A DNA stretch of 64,000 nucleotides from Siccirubricoccus phaeus (GCF_008360935.1 NZ_SRXO01000018.1:1-64000); one strand, 5' to 3'. Counted from the stretch's first letter, positions 9,503 to 18,168 are shown. Notes: generated by a model from the letters alone, not told the origin. Translations and numbers: made by a program.

Positions 9503-9661
9503 GTGGCCGAGCAGCAGCAGCACTACGAATTCGCGGCGGTTGATTCGAAGGACATCCTGGCCGAGCGGCAGCATGCCTGGGAGGGCTTCACCCAATTCGT
9601 CGCCTGGGGCATCGGCGCCACCGTGCTGCTGCTGCTGGCGCTGCTGATCTTCGTGGCCTGA
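9503..9661 (+). CDS. aa3-type cytochrome c oxidase subunit IV (small)
   Basis: This is a 52-residue ORF with a GTG start and a GAGGAA ribosome site 6 nt upstream. The N-terminal half is polar (MAEQQQHYEFAAVD). It is followed by HAWEGFTQFVAWG and one hydrophobic helix (ATVLLLLALLIFVA). This is the layout of the bacterial aa3-type cytochrome oxidase subunit IV family: a polar tail, an aromatic-rich E-G-F block and one membrane helix. No other oxidase subunits are nearby. It begins 10 nt after the purN stop and may ride on that transcript. Confidence 0.75.
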   Translation: MAEQQQHYEFAAVDSKDILAERQHAWEGFTQFVAWGIGATVLLLLALLIFVA

Positions 9662-9760
9662 ATCCCCGCGACGCGCTGGCGCGCCGTCGCGAGGACCCCG
9701 GAAGAGGTTGCAGCCCGAAGCCTCGCGCGGCCTGCCGCGGCAGGCACCGGGACCTCCGGT
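9662..9760 (+). repeat. Post-stop hairpin mosaic, copy R5 (divergent)
   Basis: Directly after the oxidase-subunit stop the sequence runs into AATCCCC and a CGCGACG...CGTCGCG hairpin. It continues with GGACCCCGG and CTCGCGCGGCCTGCCGCGGCAGG. The same order follows stop codons at 26574, 38635, 40510 and (inverted) 58693. It is probably the terminator of the purMN transcript. Confidence 0.55.
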
Positions 9761-9881
9761 CGCGGTGCCCGTCCTGCCGCCCGCCGCCGCAGGGGCACGC
9801 CGCGGCGGGTCGCGGTGCGACCTCGGCGAGACGGCGCCCGCTCCGGCGCCCGCCCCACGGCGCGCCGCGGCGCAGCGGGCG

Positions 9882-10562
9882 TCAGGTTTCCGCCCAGCGC
9901 CGCAGCAAATTGGCATGGGTCTTCGCCAGCAGGCGGAAGGTCTCGCCATCCCCCTCCCGCGCGAAGACGGCGCGGCGGGCGCGGTCCAGGTCGAACAGCG
10001 TCTCGCGCGCCGCCGCCTCCCGCACCAGGCTCTGCGCCCAGGTCACCGCCACCAGCCTTTCCCCGGCCGTGACTGGAGCCACGCGGTGCAGGGTGGTTGC
10101 GGGGTATACCAGGGCACAGCCGGCAGGCAGCTTGTACTCTGCCTCCCCGCCCACGCCCTCGATCACCAGCTCCCCGCCTTCGTAATCGTCAGGCCCGGCC
10201 AGGAAGACCGTGACCGAGAGGTCGGTGCGGACCGGGCCGGCGGGGTCGGCGAGGCCCATCAGCGCGTCATCCATATGGGTGCCGTAGGCGCCTTCCCCGG
10301 CATAGCGGGCGAACAGCACCGGGCGCAGCCGGCGCGGCAGGGCAGCGGCGCGGAACAGCGCATGCCCCAGCAGGGCGGCGGAGACGATCCCCGCCGCCTC
10401 CTGCACCGCCGGGTCGGCAGGCGCGGCCTGCTCGTTCGCCTTCACCCCGCGGGCGGCCCAGCCGGCGCTGCGCCGCCCATCGCCGAAGCGCGCCCCGGCC
10501 AGCAGGGCGCGCAACCTTGCCAAGGTTGCGTCCTCCAGCAGCCCGGCGATCGGCAGGATCAT
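9882..10562 (-). CDS. PKHD-type Fe(II)/2-oxoglutarate-dependent hydroxylase
   Basis: The 226-residue protein belongs to the PiuC/YbiX group. The iron and co-substrate ligands are visible: H96 and D98 in THMDDALMG, H159 in TTLHRVAPV, and R169. The N-terminal MILPIAGLL and C-terminal VFAREGDGETFRLLAKTHANLLRRWAE are typical. PiuC-like enzymes are often linked to iron or siderophore uptake, but no TonB receptor is adjacent. Instead the start codon overlaps the stop of an unknown secreted protein (TGATG), implying coupled translation. The natural substrate is unknown. Confidence 0.9.
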   Translation of the reverse strand: MILPIAGLLEDATLARLRALLAGARFGDGRRSAGWAARGVKANEQAAPADPAVQEAAGIVSAALLGHALFRAAALPRRLRPVLFARYAGEGAYGTHMDDALMGLADPAGPVRTDLSVTVFLAGPDDYEGGELVIEGVGGEAEYKLPAGCALVYPATTLHRVAPVTAGERLVAVTWAQSLVREAAARETLFDLDRARRAVFAREGDGETFRLLAKTHANLLRRWAET

Positions 10563-11395
10563 CAGGGCAGGTCGGACAGGGCCAGCTTCAGCCGCGCCGC
10601 CTGGGCGGAAAGCGGGCCGGGGGCGATGGGCCTGGCCGGCCGGTTCATGCCCGGATAGGCCGGGGCCAGGGCCCGGACCGCCTCCCGCATCGCCTTGGCC
10701 TCCGCCCGGTGGCCGGCCGCCTCCAGCGCGGGCGCCACGGCCTTGGCCCGCGCCTCGGCGGCCAGATAGAGGCCGAGCCCGTCCAGATAGGGCTCCAGCT
10801 CCTGGCTGCGCAGGGCGTAGGCGTGCTGCAGGGCGGCGCGGTCCAGCATCTCCCCCACCACCCGGGCCCGGACGGTGAGGCTGGGGCCGGCGCCGGGGGC
10901 CTTGGCCTCGGCTTCCTTTAACGCCGCCAGCACCTGGTCCACCGCGGCGGCGACGCGGCCACGCGGGGCGCGGTCCAGGGCGAGGGTGGAGGCCTCCTGC
11001 ATCTTCTCCTGGAAGGGCGGGACGCCGCGATCCTGGAAGACGCCTTCCAGCTCGGTATAGATTTCGGCGATGGGGTGGGCGAACATCTCGGCGGCGGCGG
11101 TGTTGCGCCCGGCCTCATAGGCGCGGCGGCCGGCCAGGTAATGCGCCGCGACCACATCCAGGGCGAGGATGAAGGCGACAGGATCGCTGGCAGCGCGGTC
11201 GGCATCGACGCCGGCTTCGCCGCCCTCCCCCCCTTCCCCGCCCTCGCCGCCTTCACCGCCCTGGGTGAGCGGCGGGGCAGCAGGGGCGGGCTGGGCGAGG
11301 GCGCCGGCAGGGCCGAGCAAGGCAAAGCCGCCAAGGCCGAGCCAGAGCTTGGTGCGGCGGGTGACGCGGATGGGTGTGGAGTCGTCGTCCGGCAT
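10562..11395 (-). CDS. Unknown secreted helical protein with Gly-Gly-Glu repeats
   Basis: I do not recognise a family for this 277-residue protein. It starts with a twin-arginine-containing leader (VTRRTKLWLGLGGFALLGPAGALA), then alanine/proline residues and five GGE triplets. The rest is strongly helical and alanine-rich. The segment HYLAGRRAYEAGRNTAAAEM followed by AHPIAEIYTELEGVF resembles, only weakly, metal-binding helices of imelysin-like iron proteins. Coupling to a PKHD hydroxylase downstream hints at metal biology, which is inference. The ATG at 11395 is chosen because it gives the leader; the upstream open frame is a shadow. Confidence 0.6.
   Translation of the reverse strand: MPDDDSTPIRVTRRTKLWLGLGGFALLGPAGALAQPAPAAPPLTQGGEGGEGGEGGEGGEAGVDADRAASDPVAFILALDVVAAHYLAGRRAYEAGRNTAAAEMFAHPIAEIYTELEGVFQDRGVPPFQEKMQEASTLALDRAPRGRVAAAVDQVLAALKEAEAKAPGAGPSLTVRARVVGEMLDRAALQHAYALRSQELEPYLDGLGLYLAAEARAKAVAPALEAAGHRAEAKAMREAVRALAPAYPGMNRPARPIAPGPLSAQAARLKLALSDLP
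11211..11265 (-). repeat. GGE microsatellite within the secreted-protein gene
   Basis: A run of 9-bp-spaced CCGCC(C/T)TC units encodes GGEGGEGGEGGEGGE just after the predicted signal peptide. Such a run can change length by slippage. Confidence 0.8.
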
Positions 11396-11537
11396 GAGAG
11401 CACTCTTTCGGTGCGGTGGGGCGCTGGCGGCGGCTGCGCGGTGGCCCGAAGGTAGCGGATGGCGTGGGGGGTGGCGAGGCGAAGGCGGTGCATGGGATGC
11501 CATCGGCGCCCCGCCGCCCAGCCCCCTGGCCCGCGCT

Positions 11538-12335
11538 TCAGCCCCCAAGGGCCTCGCGGATCGCTCGCTCGACTGGCGACTCGCCGCCCTCCGGCCCGGC
11601 AGCCCATGCCTCCGTCGGCAGCAGGGGCGGCTGCGCCAGGAAGCGGGGCGCGCGGCCGCGGTGCTGCTGCGCCGCATGCACCAGGAAGGGGTGGCAGAGA
11701 TAGACATCGCCGGCGCGGCCCGTCGCCAGGGCCTCGGCCCGCTGCGCCGAACCCGCGAAGCCATCCGCCGCCAGCTCCCGCAGGCTCAGCCCCGCCTCGC
11801 CCGCCGGGGCAAGCTGGCGGGCGATGTCGCGATGGGAGCCGACCCGGATCCGCGTCGGCGCATCCGCCTCCCCCACATCCGAGAACAGGAACAGCAGCAG
11901 CAGCGCCCGGCCGCGGGAGCGCAGGTTCACGCGCCATGCCATGAAATCGGGGGTCTCGGTGCCGAAGCTGGCGTCGACATGCCAGCCGGCATCGCCCGGC
12001 TCCTCCTCCGAGGGGAAGCGGATGGGGAAGCTGCCCAGCCCCGCCGGGGCCCGCCAGCGCCCGGGCCCGACGAGCTGGTCGAAGGCCGCATGCAGCACCG
12101 GCGTGTTCGCCGCCGCCCGGAAGGGCGCCTCCGCATGGTGGCCGAGGCGGATGACCGGCCGGGTCCAGCTTCGCGGGTCCTCGGGGTCGCAGCCCGTGGC
12201 GCGCCAGAGGATGGCCCGGCCAGCCTCCGCCAGCTCCCGCGGAAACGCCGCTTCGAGCCTGATGAAGCCGTCGGCGACGAAGCGCCCGATGTCACGGCCG
12301 CCGAGCGGGCCCTTCCCATATCCCTGATGTCGCAT
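11538..12335 (-). CDS. Phytanoyl-CoA dioxygenase (PhyH)-like protein
   Basis: The 265-residue protein has the PhyH-family facial triad. H and D lie in GWHVDASFG, and the distal histidine in CHPFLVHAAQQHRG is followed by the arginine that binds 2-oxoglutarate. The family hydroxylates small molecules, and this member has no obvious substrate. The frame extends 21 codons further upstream, but the ATG at 12335 (MRHQGYGKG) begins near the usual N terminus. It stands alone, with no conserved partner in the flanks. Confidence 0.8.
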   Translation of the reverse strand: MRHQGYGKGPLGGRDIGRFVADGFIRLEAAFPRELAEAGRAILWRATGCDPEDPRSWTRPVIRLGHHAEAPFRAAANTPVLHAAFDQLVGPGRWRAPAGLGSFPIRFPSEEEPGDAGWHVDASFGTETPDFMAWRVNLRSRGRALLLLFLFSDVGEADAPTRIRVGSHRDIARQLAPAGEAGLSLRELAADGFAGSAQRAEALATGRAGDVYLCHPFLVHAAQQHRGRAPRFLAQPPLLPTEAWAAGPEGGESPVERAIREALGG

Positions 12336-12478
12336 GTGATCTCGCGCGTGGCGGCTGCGGCGCTGCCCGGTGCCGGGCGGCGCGCATTGGGGTTCCAAGG
12401 CGCATCGGGCCGCCTCCCGCTCCGGAAGGCGAAGCCGCTCAGGCCAGGAAGAACACCGAGGCGATGCTGCGACTCATC

Positions 12479-12516
12479 ATGGGCGCACGCATACCGGATG
12501 GGCGCACGCATACCGG
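12479..12516. repeat. Perfect 19-bp tandem duplication
   Basis: The unit ATGGGCGCACGCATACCGG occurs twice head to tail in the non-coding gap between ptsI and the PhyH-like gene. No function is evident. Confidence 0.9.
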
Positions 12517-12587
12517 GATGCGCCCGGCCCGCGCAATGCCGGGTTCGGGACGGCAGCGGCCCGGCCGAAACCGCCCCCGCCGCCGCC

Positions 12588-14429
12588 TCAATTCCGCTCC
12601 GTCACATGGCCCTGGCTCATCACCAGCTCCTGGATCCGCTCCGGGTCGGATTGCTCCATCACCCGGCGGGCGAAGCGGGCGCAGTCGGAGATGTCGAGCG
12701 CGCGGATCGCCTGCTTCACCCGCGGGATGGCGCTGGCATTCATGGACAGGCAGCGGATGCCGAGGCCCAGCAGCAGCGGCACCAGCCGCGGGTTGCCGCC
12801 CATCTCGCCACAGACGCTCACCGGCATGCGCAGGCGCAGCGCGGCTTCCGTGGCGAATTGCATCAGCCGCAGCACCGCCGGGTGCAGCGGGTCGTAGAGA
12901 TGCGACACCTCGCTCTCCGCCCGGTCCACCGCCAGGGTGTACATGGCCAGGTCATTGGTGCCGATGGCGAAGAAATCCGCCTCCAGCGCAATCGCATCCG
13001 CCGCCAGCGCCGCGCCCGGCGTCTCGATCATGGCGCCAAGCTCCGGCAGCTTCTCCGGCACGCCGACACCCTTGCGCCGCAGCCGCCGCGCCACCCTTTC
13101 ATAGATCTCGCGCGCCTGCCGGACCTCGGCCGGGTTGGTCACCAGCGGCAGCAGGATGCGCACCGGCCCCCGCTCCGCCACCCGCAGGATGGCGGCGAAT
13201 TGCGCCTCCAGCAGCTCCGGCCGCTTCAGCAGCAGGCGCAGCCCGCGCAGCCCCAGCGCCGGATTCGGCCCGGCATGGGTGGGGGCGATGCCGGAGGCCT
13301 GCGCCTCCATATCCTTCTCCCCGCCCCAATCCAGCACCCGGATGGTCACCGGATCGCCTGCCATCGCCTCGACGATCTGGGTATAGGCGGCGAGCTGCGC
13401 CTCCTCGTCCGGCAGATCCTCGCGGTTCATGAAGAGGAATTCGGTGCGCAGCAGCCCGATCCCCTGCGCCCCGGCCTGGGCGATCAGCGGCAGCTCCGCC
13501 GGGATTTCGAGGTTGGCCTGCAGCTCCACCGGCTCGCCATCCGTCGTCACCGCCGGCAGGCGGCGGAGCTTGGCCAGCTTGGCCCGTTCCCTGGCGAAGG
13601 CGGCGAGCGATTCCTTCGCCTTCTCCAGCGCCCTCTCGCCCGGCCGCAGCACCACCAGCCCGGCGCTGCCATCCAGCACCGCCGGCTCGCCGCGCACCGC
13701 GCTCTCGGTCAGGCCGGAGGCGCCGAGGACGGAGGGGATGCCGAGCGCCCGCAGCATGATGGCGGTGTGGCCATCCGCCCCGCCCTCCTCCGTCGCCACG
13801 CCGGCGATGCGGGCCGGGTCCAGCAGCGCGGCATCGGCCGGCGTCAGCTCCTCGGCGACCAGGATGGCGCCTTCCGGCACCTCCTTCAGGCTGCGGAAGG
13901 GGGTGGCGGTCAGGTTGCGGGTCAGGCGGCGGGCGATCTCCCGCACCTCCCCGGCGCGGCGGTTCAGCCCGGCGCGATCGTCGTCCTTCTGGGCGAGGAT
14001 GATGGTGGCGATCGCCTCCGCCTCATCCTGCACCGCGGTCTCGGCGGCCAGCAGCTCCGCCTCGATCCGCTTGCGGGCGCCGCGCAGCAGCCGGGAATTC
14101 CCCAGCATCATCGCATAGGCGTCGAGCAGCGGCTCCAGCTCCTCCTGCGCCTCCTCGGGCAGGACGGAGAGGCGTGACTTCAGCTTGCCGATCTGCTTGC
14201 GGGAAAGCGTAACGGCCTCGGCGAGGCGCTGCTTCTCCGCCTCCACCTCCCCGGCCCCGATGGACCGGCGCGGCGCCTCGGCGGGCACCTCGGTGGTGTC
14301 GAAGACCGGCCCGATGGCGATGCCCGAGGAGACGGGGATGCCACGGATGGCGATCTCGCGCGGCTTGCGCGCAGCGGCTTTCTTCGGCGCTTCGGCGATG
14401 GGCTTCGTCTCGGCCTTCTCACTCTTCAT
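12588..14429 (-). CDS. ptsI: PTS enzyme I (PEP-protein phosphotransferase)
   Basis: The 613-residue enzyme I moves phosphate from PEP to HPr. The active histidine is H221 in GGADGHTAIMLRAL. The PEP-binding barrel shows LLRTEFLFMNRE, LPLVTNPAEV, FFAIGTNDLAMYTLAVDR and the catalytic-cysteine motif SVCGEMGG. It lacks the N-terminal GAF domain that marks nitrogen-type enzyme I (PtsP). About 25 lysine/alanine-rich residues precede the core. It overlaps ptsH by 11 bp and is the last gene of the hprK-rapZ-EIIA-HPr cluster. Confidence 0.95.
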   Translation of the reverse strand: MKSEKAETKPIAEAPKKAAARKPREIAIRGIPVSSGIAIGPVFDTTEVPAEAPRRSIGAGEVEAEKQRLAEAVTLSRKQIGKLKSRLSVLPEEAQEELEPLLDAYAMMLGNSRLLRGARKRIEAELLAAETAVQDEAEAIATIILAQKDDDRAGLNRRAGEVREIARRLTRNLTATPFRSLKEVPEGAILVAEELTPADAALLDPARIAGVATEEGGADGHTAIMLRALGIPSVLGASGLTESAVRGEPAVLDGSAGLVVLRPGERALEKAKESLAAFARERAKLAKLRRLPAVTTDGEPVELQANLEIPAELPLIAQAGAQGIGLLRTEFLFMNREDLPDEEAQLAAYTQIVEAMAGDPVTIRVLDWGGEKDMEAQASGIAPTHAGPNPALGLRGLRLLLKRPELLEAQFAAILRVAERGPVRILLPLVTNPAEVRQAREIYERVARRLRRKGVGVPEKLPELGAMIETPGAALAADAIALEADFFAIGTNDLAMYTLAVDRAESEVSHLYDPLHPAVLRLMQFATEAALRLRMPVSVCGEMGGNPRLVPLLLGLGIRCLSMNASAIPRVKQAIRALDISDCARFARRVMEQSDPERIQELVMSQGHVTERN

Positions 14430-14793
14430 GGAAGCCGGCCTCGACCAGGCCGGCGACTGCCTCGAGCGCTTCCTTGGCGTCCCAGCCCTCGGCCTCGATG
14501 GTGATATGGCTGCCGGCGCCCGCCCCCAGCATCATCAGCCCCATGATGGAGCAGGCGGGCACCTTCTGCCCGTCCTTCACCACCTGCAGGCAGGCGGAGT
14601 AGCGCTCCGCCAGCGCCACCAGCTTGGCGGCGGCGCGGGCATGCAGGCCGCGGCTGTTGCGGATGACGAGGTCGCGGCGGAGAACGAGGCCGTCACCGCC
14701 GCCGCAATCGCAATTGCAATCGGCTGCGCCTCCCAGGGCGCCTTCGGCGGCGGTGGACTGCGGCACAAGCTCGGGCATGACGTCGTCGCGCAT
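14419..14793 (-). CDS. ptsH: Phosphocarrier protein HPr with Cys-rich N-terminal extension
   Basis: The 124-residue protein has a normal HPr core: H51 in RGLHARAAAKLV is the enzyme I phosphorylation site and S82 in ACSIMGLMML is the HprK target. The first 35 residues are an addition containing C26, C28 and C30 in DCNCDCGGGDG. This is unusual for HPr and could bind a metal or be redox-sensitive, or could reflect a mis-chosen start. The ATG used overlaps the EIIA stop (TGATG), so translational coupling favours this long form. Confidence 0.92.
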   Translation of the reverse strand: MRDDVMPELVPQSTAAEGALGGAADCNCDCGGGDGLVLRRDLVIRNSRGLHARAAAKLVALAERYSACLQVVKDGQKVPACSIMGLMMLGAGAGSHITIEAEGWDAKEALEAVAGLVEAGFHEE

Positions 14794-15230
14794 CAGCTTG
14801 CTCCTCCCTTGGGCGCGCCGTTGGGCCTGGCGGCGCCGTTGGCGATATCGCCGGCGGCGGCGATGTATTTCCGCCCCGCCGCCGCGGCATGGTCCACCGC
14901 TTCCGCCAGCGGCTCGGTGGAGCGGATCTTCGCCAGCTTCACCAGCAGCGGCAGGTTCACACCGGCGATCACCTCCACCTGCTTCCGGTCCGCCAGGGAA
15001 ACGGCCAGGTTGCAGGGGGTGCCGCCCATGATGTCCGTCAGGATGACGACTCCGTCGCCCTGGTCCACCGACCTGATACTCTCGCGGATATCCTGCCTGC
15101 GGTCTTCCATGTCGTCATCCGGGCCGATGCAGACGGTTGCCACCGCCCGTTGCGGCCCCACCACATGTTCCATGGCGAGGCGCAATTCATCGGCCAGACG
15201 GCCATGGGTGACCAGAACCAATCCGATCAT
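14793..15230 (-). CDS. PTS EIIA of the mannose type (regulatory)
   Basis: The 145-residue domain has the EIIA-Man fold. H9 in VLVTHGRLADEL is the phosphorylation site, and VVILTDIMGGTPCNLA is the conserved core. No EIIB, EIIC or EIID genes are present, so it is more likely the end point of a regulatory phosphorelay than part of a sugar permease. Its start overlaps the rapZ stop by 4 bp. Confidence 0.92.
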   Translation of the reverse strand: MIGLVLVTHGRLADELRLAMEHVVGPQRAVATVCIGPDDDMEDRRQDIRESIRSVDQGDGVVILTDIMGGTPCNLAVSLADRKQVEVIAGVNLPLLVKLAKIRSTEPLAEAVDHAAAAGRKYIAAAGDIANGAARPNGAPKGGAS

Positions 15231-16183
15231 GGGGTTCTAGAAAGGGCCTCCCGACCCTCAGGGCTGGGGCCGTGGGACGGCAGAGGCGCGGCCGCAGCCG
15301 CCGCCATGCCGTTCACGCCGAGTTCCCGATGCGTCACATCCGCACGCCAGCCTAAGCTCCGTAGATGGTCAGCCAGGCGCTCCGCCACAAGGACCGATCG
15401 GTGGCGGCCCCCGGTGCAGCCCAGGGCGACCGTGAGGTACTTCTTGCCCTCCGCGACGTAGCGCGGCAAGAGGGGGTCGAGCAGGCCGGTCAGCCGGGCC
15501 CAGAAGCCGGGGTAGTCCGGATCCTCCTCGACATAGCGGGCGACCGGCGCGTCCCGCCCGGTCAGCGGCTTCAGCTCCGGCACGTAATGCGGGTTGCGCA
15601 GGAAGCGCAGGTCGAGGACCAGATCGGCCTCCCGCGGCAGCCCCTTGGGAAAAGCGAAGGACATCACCTGGATGGCGAGGCCGGGTGCGCCTTCCGGGCG
15701 GAAGCGCCGCTCGATCATCTGGCGGAAGGCGGGCAGCGCCATGTCGGAGGTGTCGATCACCATATCGGCCGCCTCCCGCAACGGGGCCAGCAGCGCCGCC
15801 TCCCGCGCGATGCCGTCCGCCACCCGGCTGCCGAGCGAGCCGCCCGGCGCCAGCGGGTGGCGCCTCCGGGTTTCGGTGAAGCGGCGGAGCAGCACCTGAT
15901 CCTCGGCGGTGACGTAGAGCAGGGTGACGCCGATATCCTGCCTTTGCCTTAAGCGGGCCAGGGTCGCGAGGGCCTGGGCGGGGAAGAAGCCGCGGGTCCG
16001 CGTGTCGATGCCGGCGGCCAGCGGCAGGTCGCCATCCCCCACCAGCTCCTCCAGCAGCTCGAGCGGCGGGTTGTCCACCGTCTCGAAACCGAGATCCTCC
16101 AGGGCGCGGAGCGCCGAGGCGCGGCCGGCGCCGGAGAGGCCGGTGACCAGCACCACCGGCCGCGGCGGCGCCCGGCCGCTCAT
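15227..16183 (-). CDS. rapZ: RapZ-like nucleotide-binding protein
   Basis: The 318-residue protein matches RapZ/YvcJ. It has the P-loop GLSGAGRAS, VDNPPLELLEELV, the central DTSDMALPAFRQMIERRF, and the C-terminal CTGGRHRSVLVAERLADHL that forms the RNA-binding or ligand domain in RapZ. The lysine of the P-loop is arginine here, a form I recall from other alphaproteobacterial members. In enteric bacteria RapZ controls glmS through small RNAs; the alphaproteobacterial role is less clear. It overlaps hprK and the EIIA gene by 4 bp on each side. Confidence 0.92.
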   Translation of the reverse strand: MSGRAPPRPVVLVTGLSGAGRASALRALEDLGFETVDNPPLELLEELVGDGDLPLAAGIDTRTRGFFPAQALATLARLRQRQDIGVTLLYVTAEDQVLLRRFTETRRRHPLAPGGSLGSRVADGIAREAALLAPLREAADMVIDTSDMALPAFRQMIERRFRPEGAPGLAIQVMSFAFPKGLPREADLVLDLRFLRNPHYVPELKPLTGRDAPVARYVEEDPDYPGFWARLTGLLDPLLPRYVAEGKKYLTVALGCTGGRHRSVLVAERLADHLRSLGWRADVTHRELGVNGMAAAAAAPLPSHGPSPEGREALSRTP

Positions 16184-16635
16184 GCGAAGGCCCCGGCGCC
16201 GCTGCGGAGGCGGCCGCAGGCCAGCTCCAGCGCCAGGGCAAGGCGGGCGGGGGCGGCGGCGTCGAAGGCATGCATCCGGATGGCGGGCAGGGAGACGCCC
16301 TCCGCCGCCCAGGAGTCCGGCGCCGGCAGGCGCGGCACCGCCTCCCGCGGCACCAGGTGGACGGCCAGCCGCAGCACCGGGTCCGGCCGTGCCACCGGCA
16401 GCGGGCCGAGCAGGCCGAGGCCGCGCACCTCCAGCAGCCCGGCCAGCGGCGCGGGCGCGGCGGCGCGCAAGGTGCCGCCCTCCGCCCGGAGGGCCACCTG
16501 ATCGTCGGCCACGAGCCGCCATCCCGCATCGATCATGCGCAGCACGAGATCGGATTTCCCGGCCCCTGAGGGACCCAAAAGCAGGACCGCATCCCCATCC
16601 CGGGCGACGGCACTGCCGTGGAGCTGTACGGGCAT
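16180..16635 (-). CDS. hprK: HPr kinase/phosphorylase, short alphaproteobacterial form
   Basis: The 151-residue protein is the catalytic domain only, as is usual in alphaproteobacteria. Walker A is GPSGAGKSD (21-29). It phosphorylates and dephosphorylates the regulatory serine of HPr. The ATG at 16635 (MPVQLHGSAVARDG) is preferred over a longer open frame because the N terminus then matches short HprK proteins. It is the first gene of the PTS cluster. No ChvG/ChvI-type two-component genes precede it here, unlike the arrangement in many relatives. Confidence 0.92.
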   Translation of the reverse strand: MPVQLHGSAVARDGDAVLLLGPSGAGKSDLVLRMIDAGWRLVADDQVALRAEGGTLRAAAPAPLAGLLEVRGLGLLGPLPVARPDPVLRLAVHLVPREAVPRLPAPDSWAAEGVSLPAIRMHAFDAAAPARLALALELACGRLRSGAGAFA

Positions 16636-16775
16636 GGCGTGGCTTCCGGTCCGCCAGCGAACAGGCCGCGGACCATGGCAGAAATGCGGCGGGAGTCCAA
16701 GGGGACCGGAGGTTGCAGAACGCCCGGGCGGGGACACGTGTTGCCCGGCGCGCGGCTTCGTGCGAGGCGGGGGCC

Positions 16776-17723
16776 ATGAGCGCCCCCCCTGACCGCGCCG
16801 CCGTCAGCGCCGCCGCCGCCCGCATCGCCCCCTTCACCCGCCGCACCCCGGTGCTGCGGCTGGACGCGGCGGAGCTGGGGCTGGCGGCGGGCCCGCTGAC
16901 GCTGAAGCTGGAGCTGCTGCAGGTGAGCGGCAGCTTCAAGGCGCGCGGCGCCTGCAACGCCCTGCTGGCGGCGCCGGTGCCGGCGGCGGGCGTCATCGCC
17001 GCCTCGGGCGGCAATCACGGCGCGGCGGTGGCCTATGCCGCCCGGGCGCTCGGCGTGCCGGCCGAGATCTTCGTCCCGGAGATCACCGGCGCGGCCAAGC
17101 GGGCGCGGATCGAGGGCTATGGCGCGAAGCTGGTGGTGGGCGGCGCCACCTACGACGAGGCGCGCCAGGCCAGCGAGGCCAGGGCGGCCGAGACCGGCGC
17201 CCGGCTGATCCACGCCTATGACCAGCCGGAGGTGCTGGCGGGCCAGGGCAGCGTGGCGCTGGAATTCGAGGCGGAAGCGCCGGAGCTGCAGCATGCGCTG
17301 GTCGCGGTCGGCGGCGGCGGGCTGATCGGCGGCATGGCCGGCTGGTATGCCGAGGGCGGCGCGCAATTGGTCGCGGTGGAGCCGGAGGGCTGCCCTGCCC
17401 TGCACGCTGCGCTGGCGGCAGGGCGGCCGGTGCCGGCGCCGGTCGGCGGGGTGGCGGCGGACAGCCTCGGCGCGCGGCAGGTGGGGGCGCTGATGTTCCC
17501 CCTGGCGCGAGCGCATGTGGCGCAGGCGGTGCTGGTGCCGGACGACGCCATCCGCGCCGCGCAGCGGCTGCTCTGGGACCGGCTGCGGCTGGTGGCGGAA
17601 CCGGGCGGGGCGACGGCGCTGGCGGCCCTGCTCTGCGGCGCTTTCCGGGCGCCGCCAGGGGCGCGGATCGGGGTGCTGCTGTGCGGCGGGAACACCGACC
17701 CGGGCAGCGTCACGGCATGTTGA
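16776..17723 (+). CDS. Threonine/serine dehydratase-like PLP enzyme
   Basis: The 315-residue fold-type II PLP enzyme has the Schiff-base lysine K55 in SGSFKARGACNALL. The phosphate loop ASGGNHGAA lies at 76-84 and VGGGGLIGGMAG later. The size fits a single-domain threo-3-hydroxyaspartate or threonine dehydratase without an ACT domain. The ATG at 16776 follows GAGGCGGGGG. The upstream frame to 15924 is a shadow of the PTS genes. Substrate is uncertain. Confidence 0.88.
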   Translation: MSAPPDRAAVSAAAARIAPFTRRTPVLRLDAAELGLAAGPLTLKLELLQVSGSFKARGACNALLAAPVPAAGVIAASGGNHGAAVAYAARALGVPAEIFVPEITGAAKRARIEGYGAKLVVGGATYDEARQASEARAAETGARLIHAYDQPEVLAGQGSVALEFEAEAPELQHALVAVGGGGLIGGMAGWYAEGGAQLVAVEPEGCPALHAALAAGRPVPAPVGGVAADSLGARQVGALMFPLARAHVAQAVLVPDDAIRAAQRLLWDRLRLVAEPGGATALAALLCGAFRAPPGARIGVLLCGGNTDPGSVTAC

Positions 17724-17828
17724 AGTTCCGGCCCCGAAAGGTCCTCTCGGCGCCCCCTTCATGCCATGCGAAGGACTCAAACCGACGCCAGATGGGCGGT
17801 GGCGGCCAATGCCCGGCCGCAGTTTCGG

Positions 17829-17951
17829 ATGAGGGATGCCGTGAGCCTACGCCGTGTCCTGCAACGCCTTCGCCATTGGCTGAATTACCGGCCCGAGCGC
17901 CGCTACATGGGCGGCGCCGCACGAAGGCCGGGCACCGCCGCGCGCCGCTAG
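17829..17951 (+). CDS. Small ORF 1 with YRPERRYM motif
   Basis: This 40-codon ORF encodes MRDAVSLRRVLQRLRHWLNY followed by RPERRYMGGAA and a short basic tail. I do not recognise the family. It is listed because a second ORF 220 bp downstream encodes the same pattern: an amphipathic cationic helix ending in W, then YRPERRYM. No strong ribosome site is visible. The peptide could be membrane-associated or RNA-binding. Confidence 0.5.
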   Translation: MRDAVSLRRVLQRLRHWLNYRPERRYMGGAARRPGTAARR

Positions 17952-18168
17952 CGCGGGGCCCTGGCCCCACGCCCCCCTCGCCGGCTGGTTCCATCTGCGG
18001 GTTGGGGACTCGGGGCGGGGTTCGGGGAGGGGATTGCCGGCACTGCCGGCAACCGCCGGCGGGGGTTCGGGGGCAGCGCCGCCGACCTTCCGGCCTGGCG
18101 CCGGCGGGCGGCGTATCGTTCCACGAGGTCTCTTCGCCGCCCCTGCGCAATTCACTAAGAATGTGTCA

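Noticed and set aside
11169-14177. A 1002-codon open frame on the plus strand
   Set aside because: It runs opposite to the PhyH-like gene and ptsI, has no family motifs and is a GC-bias shadow.
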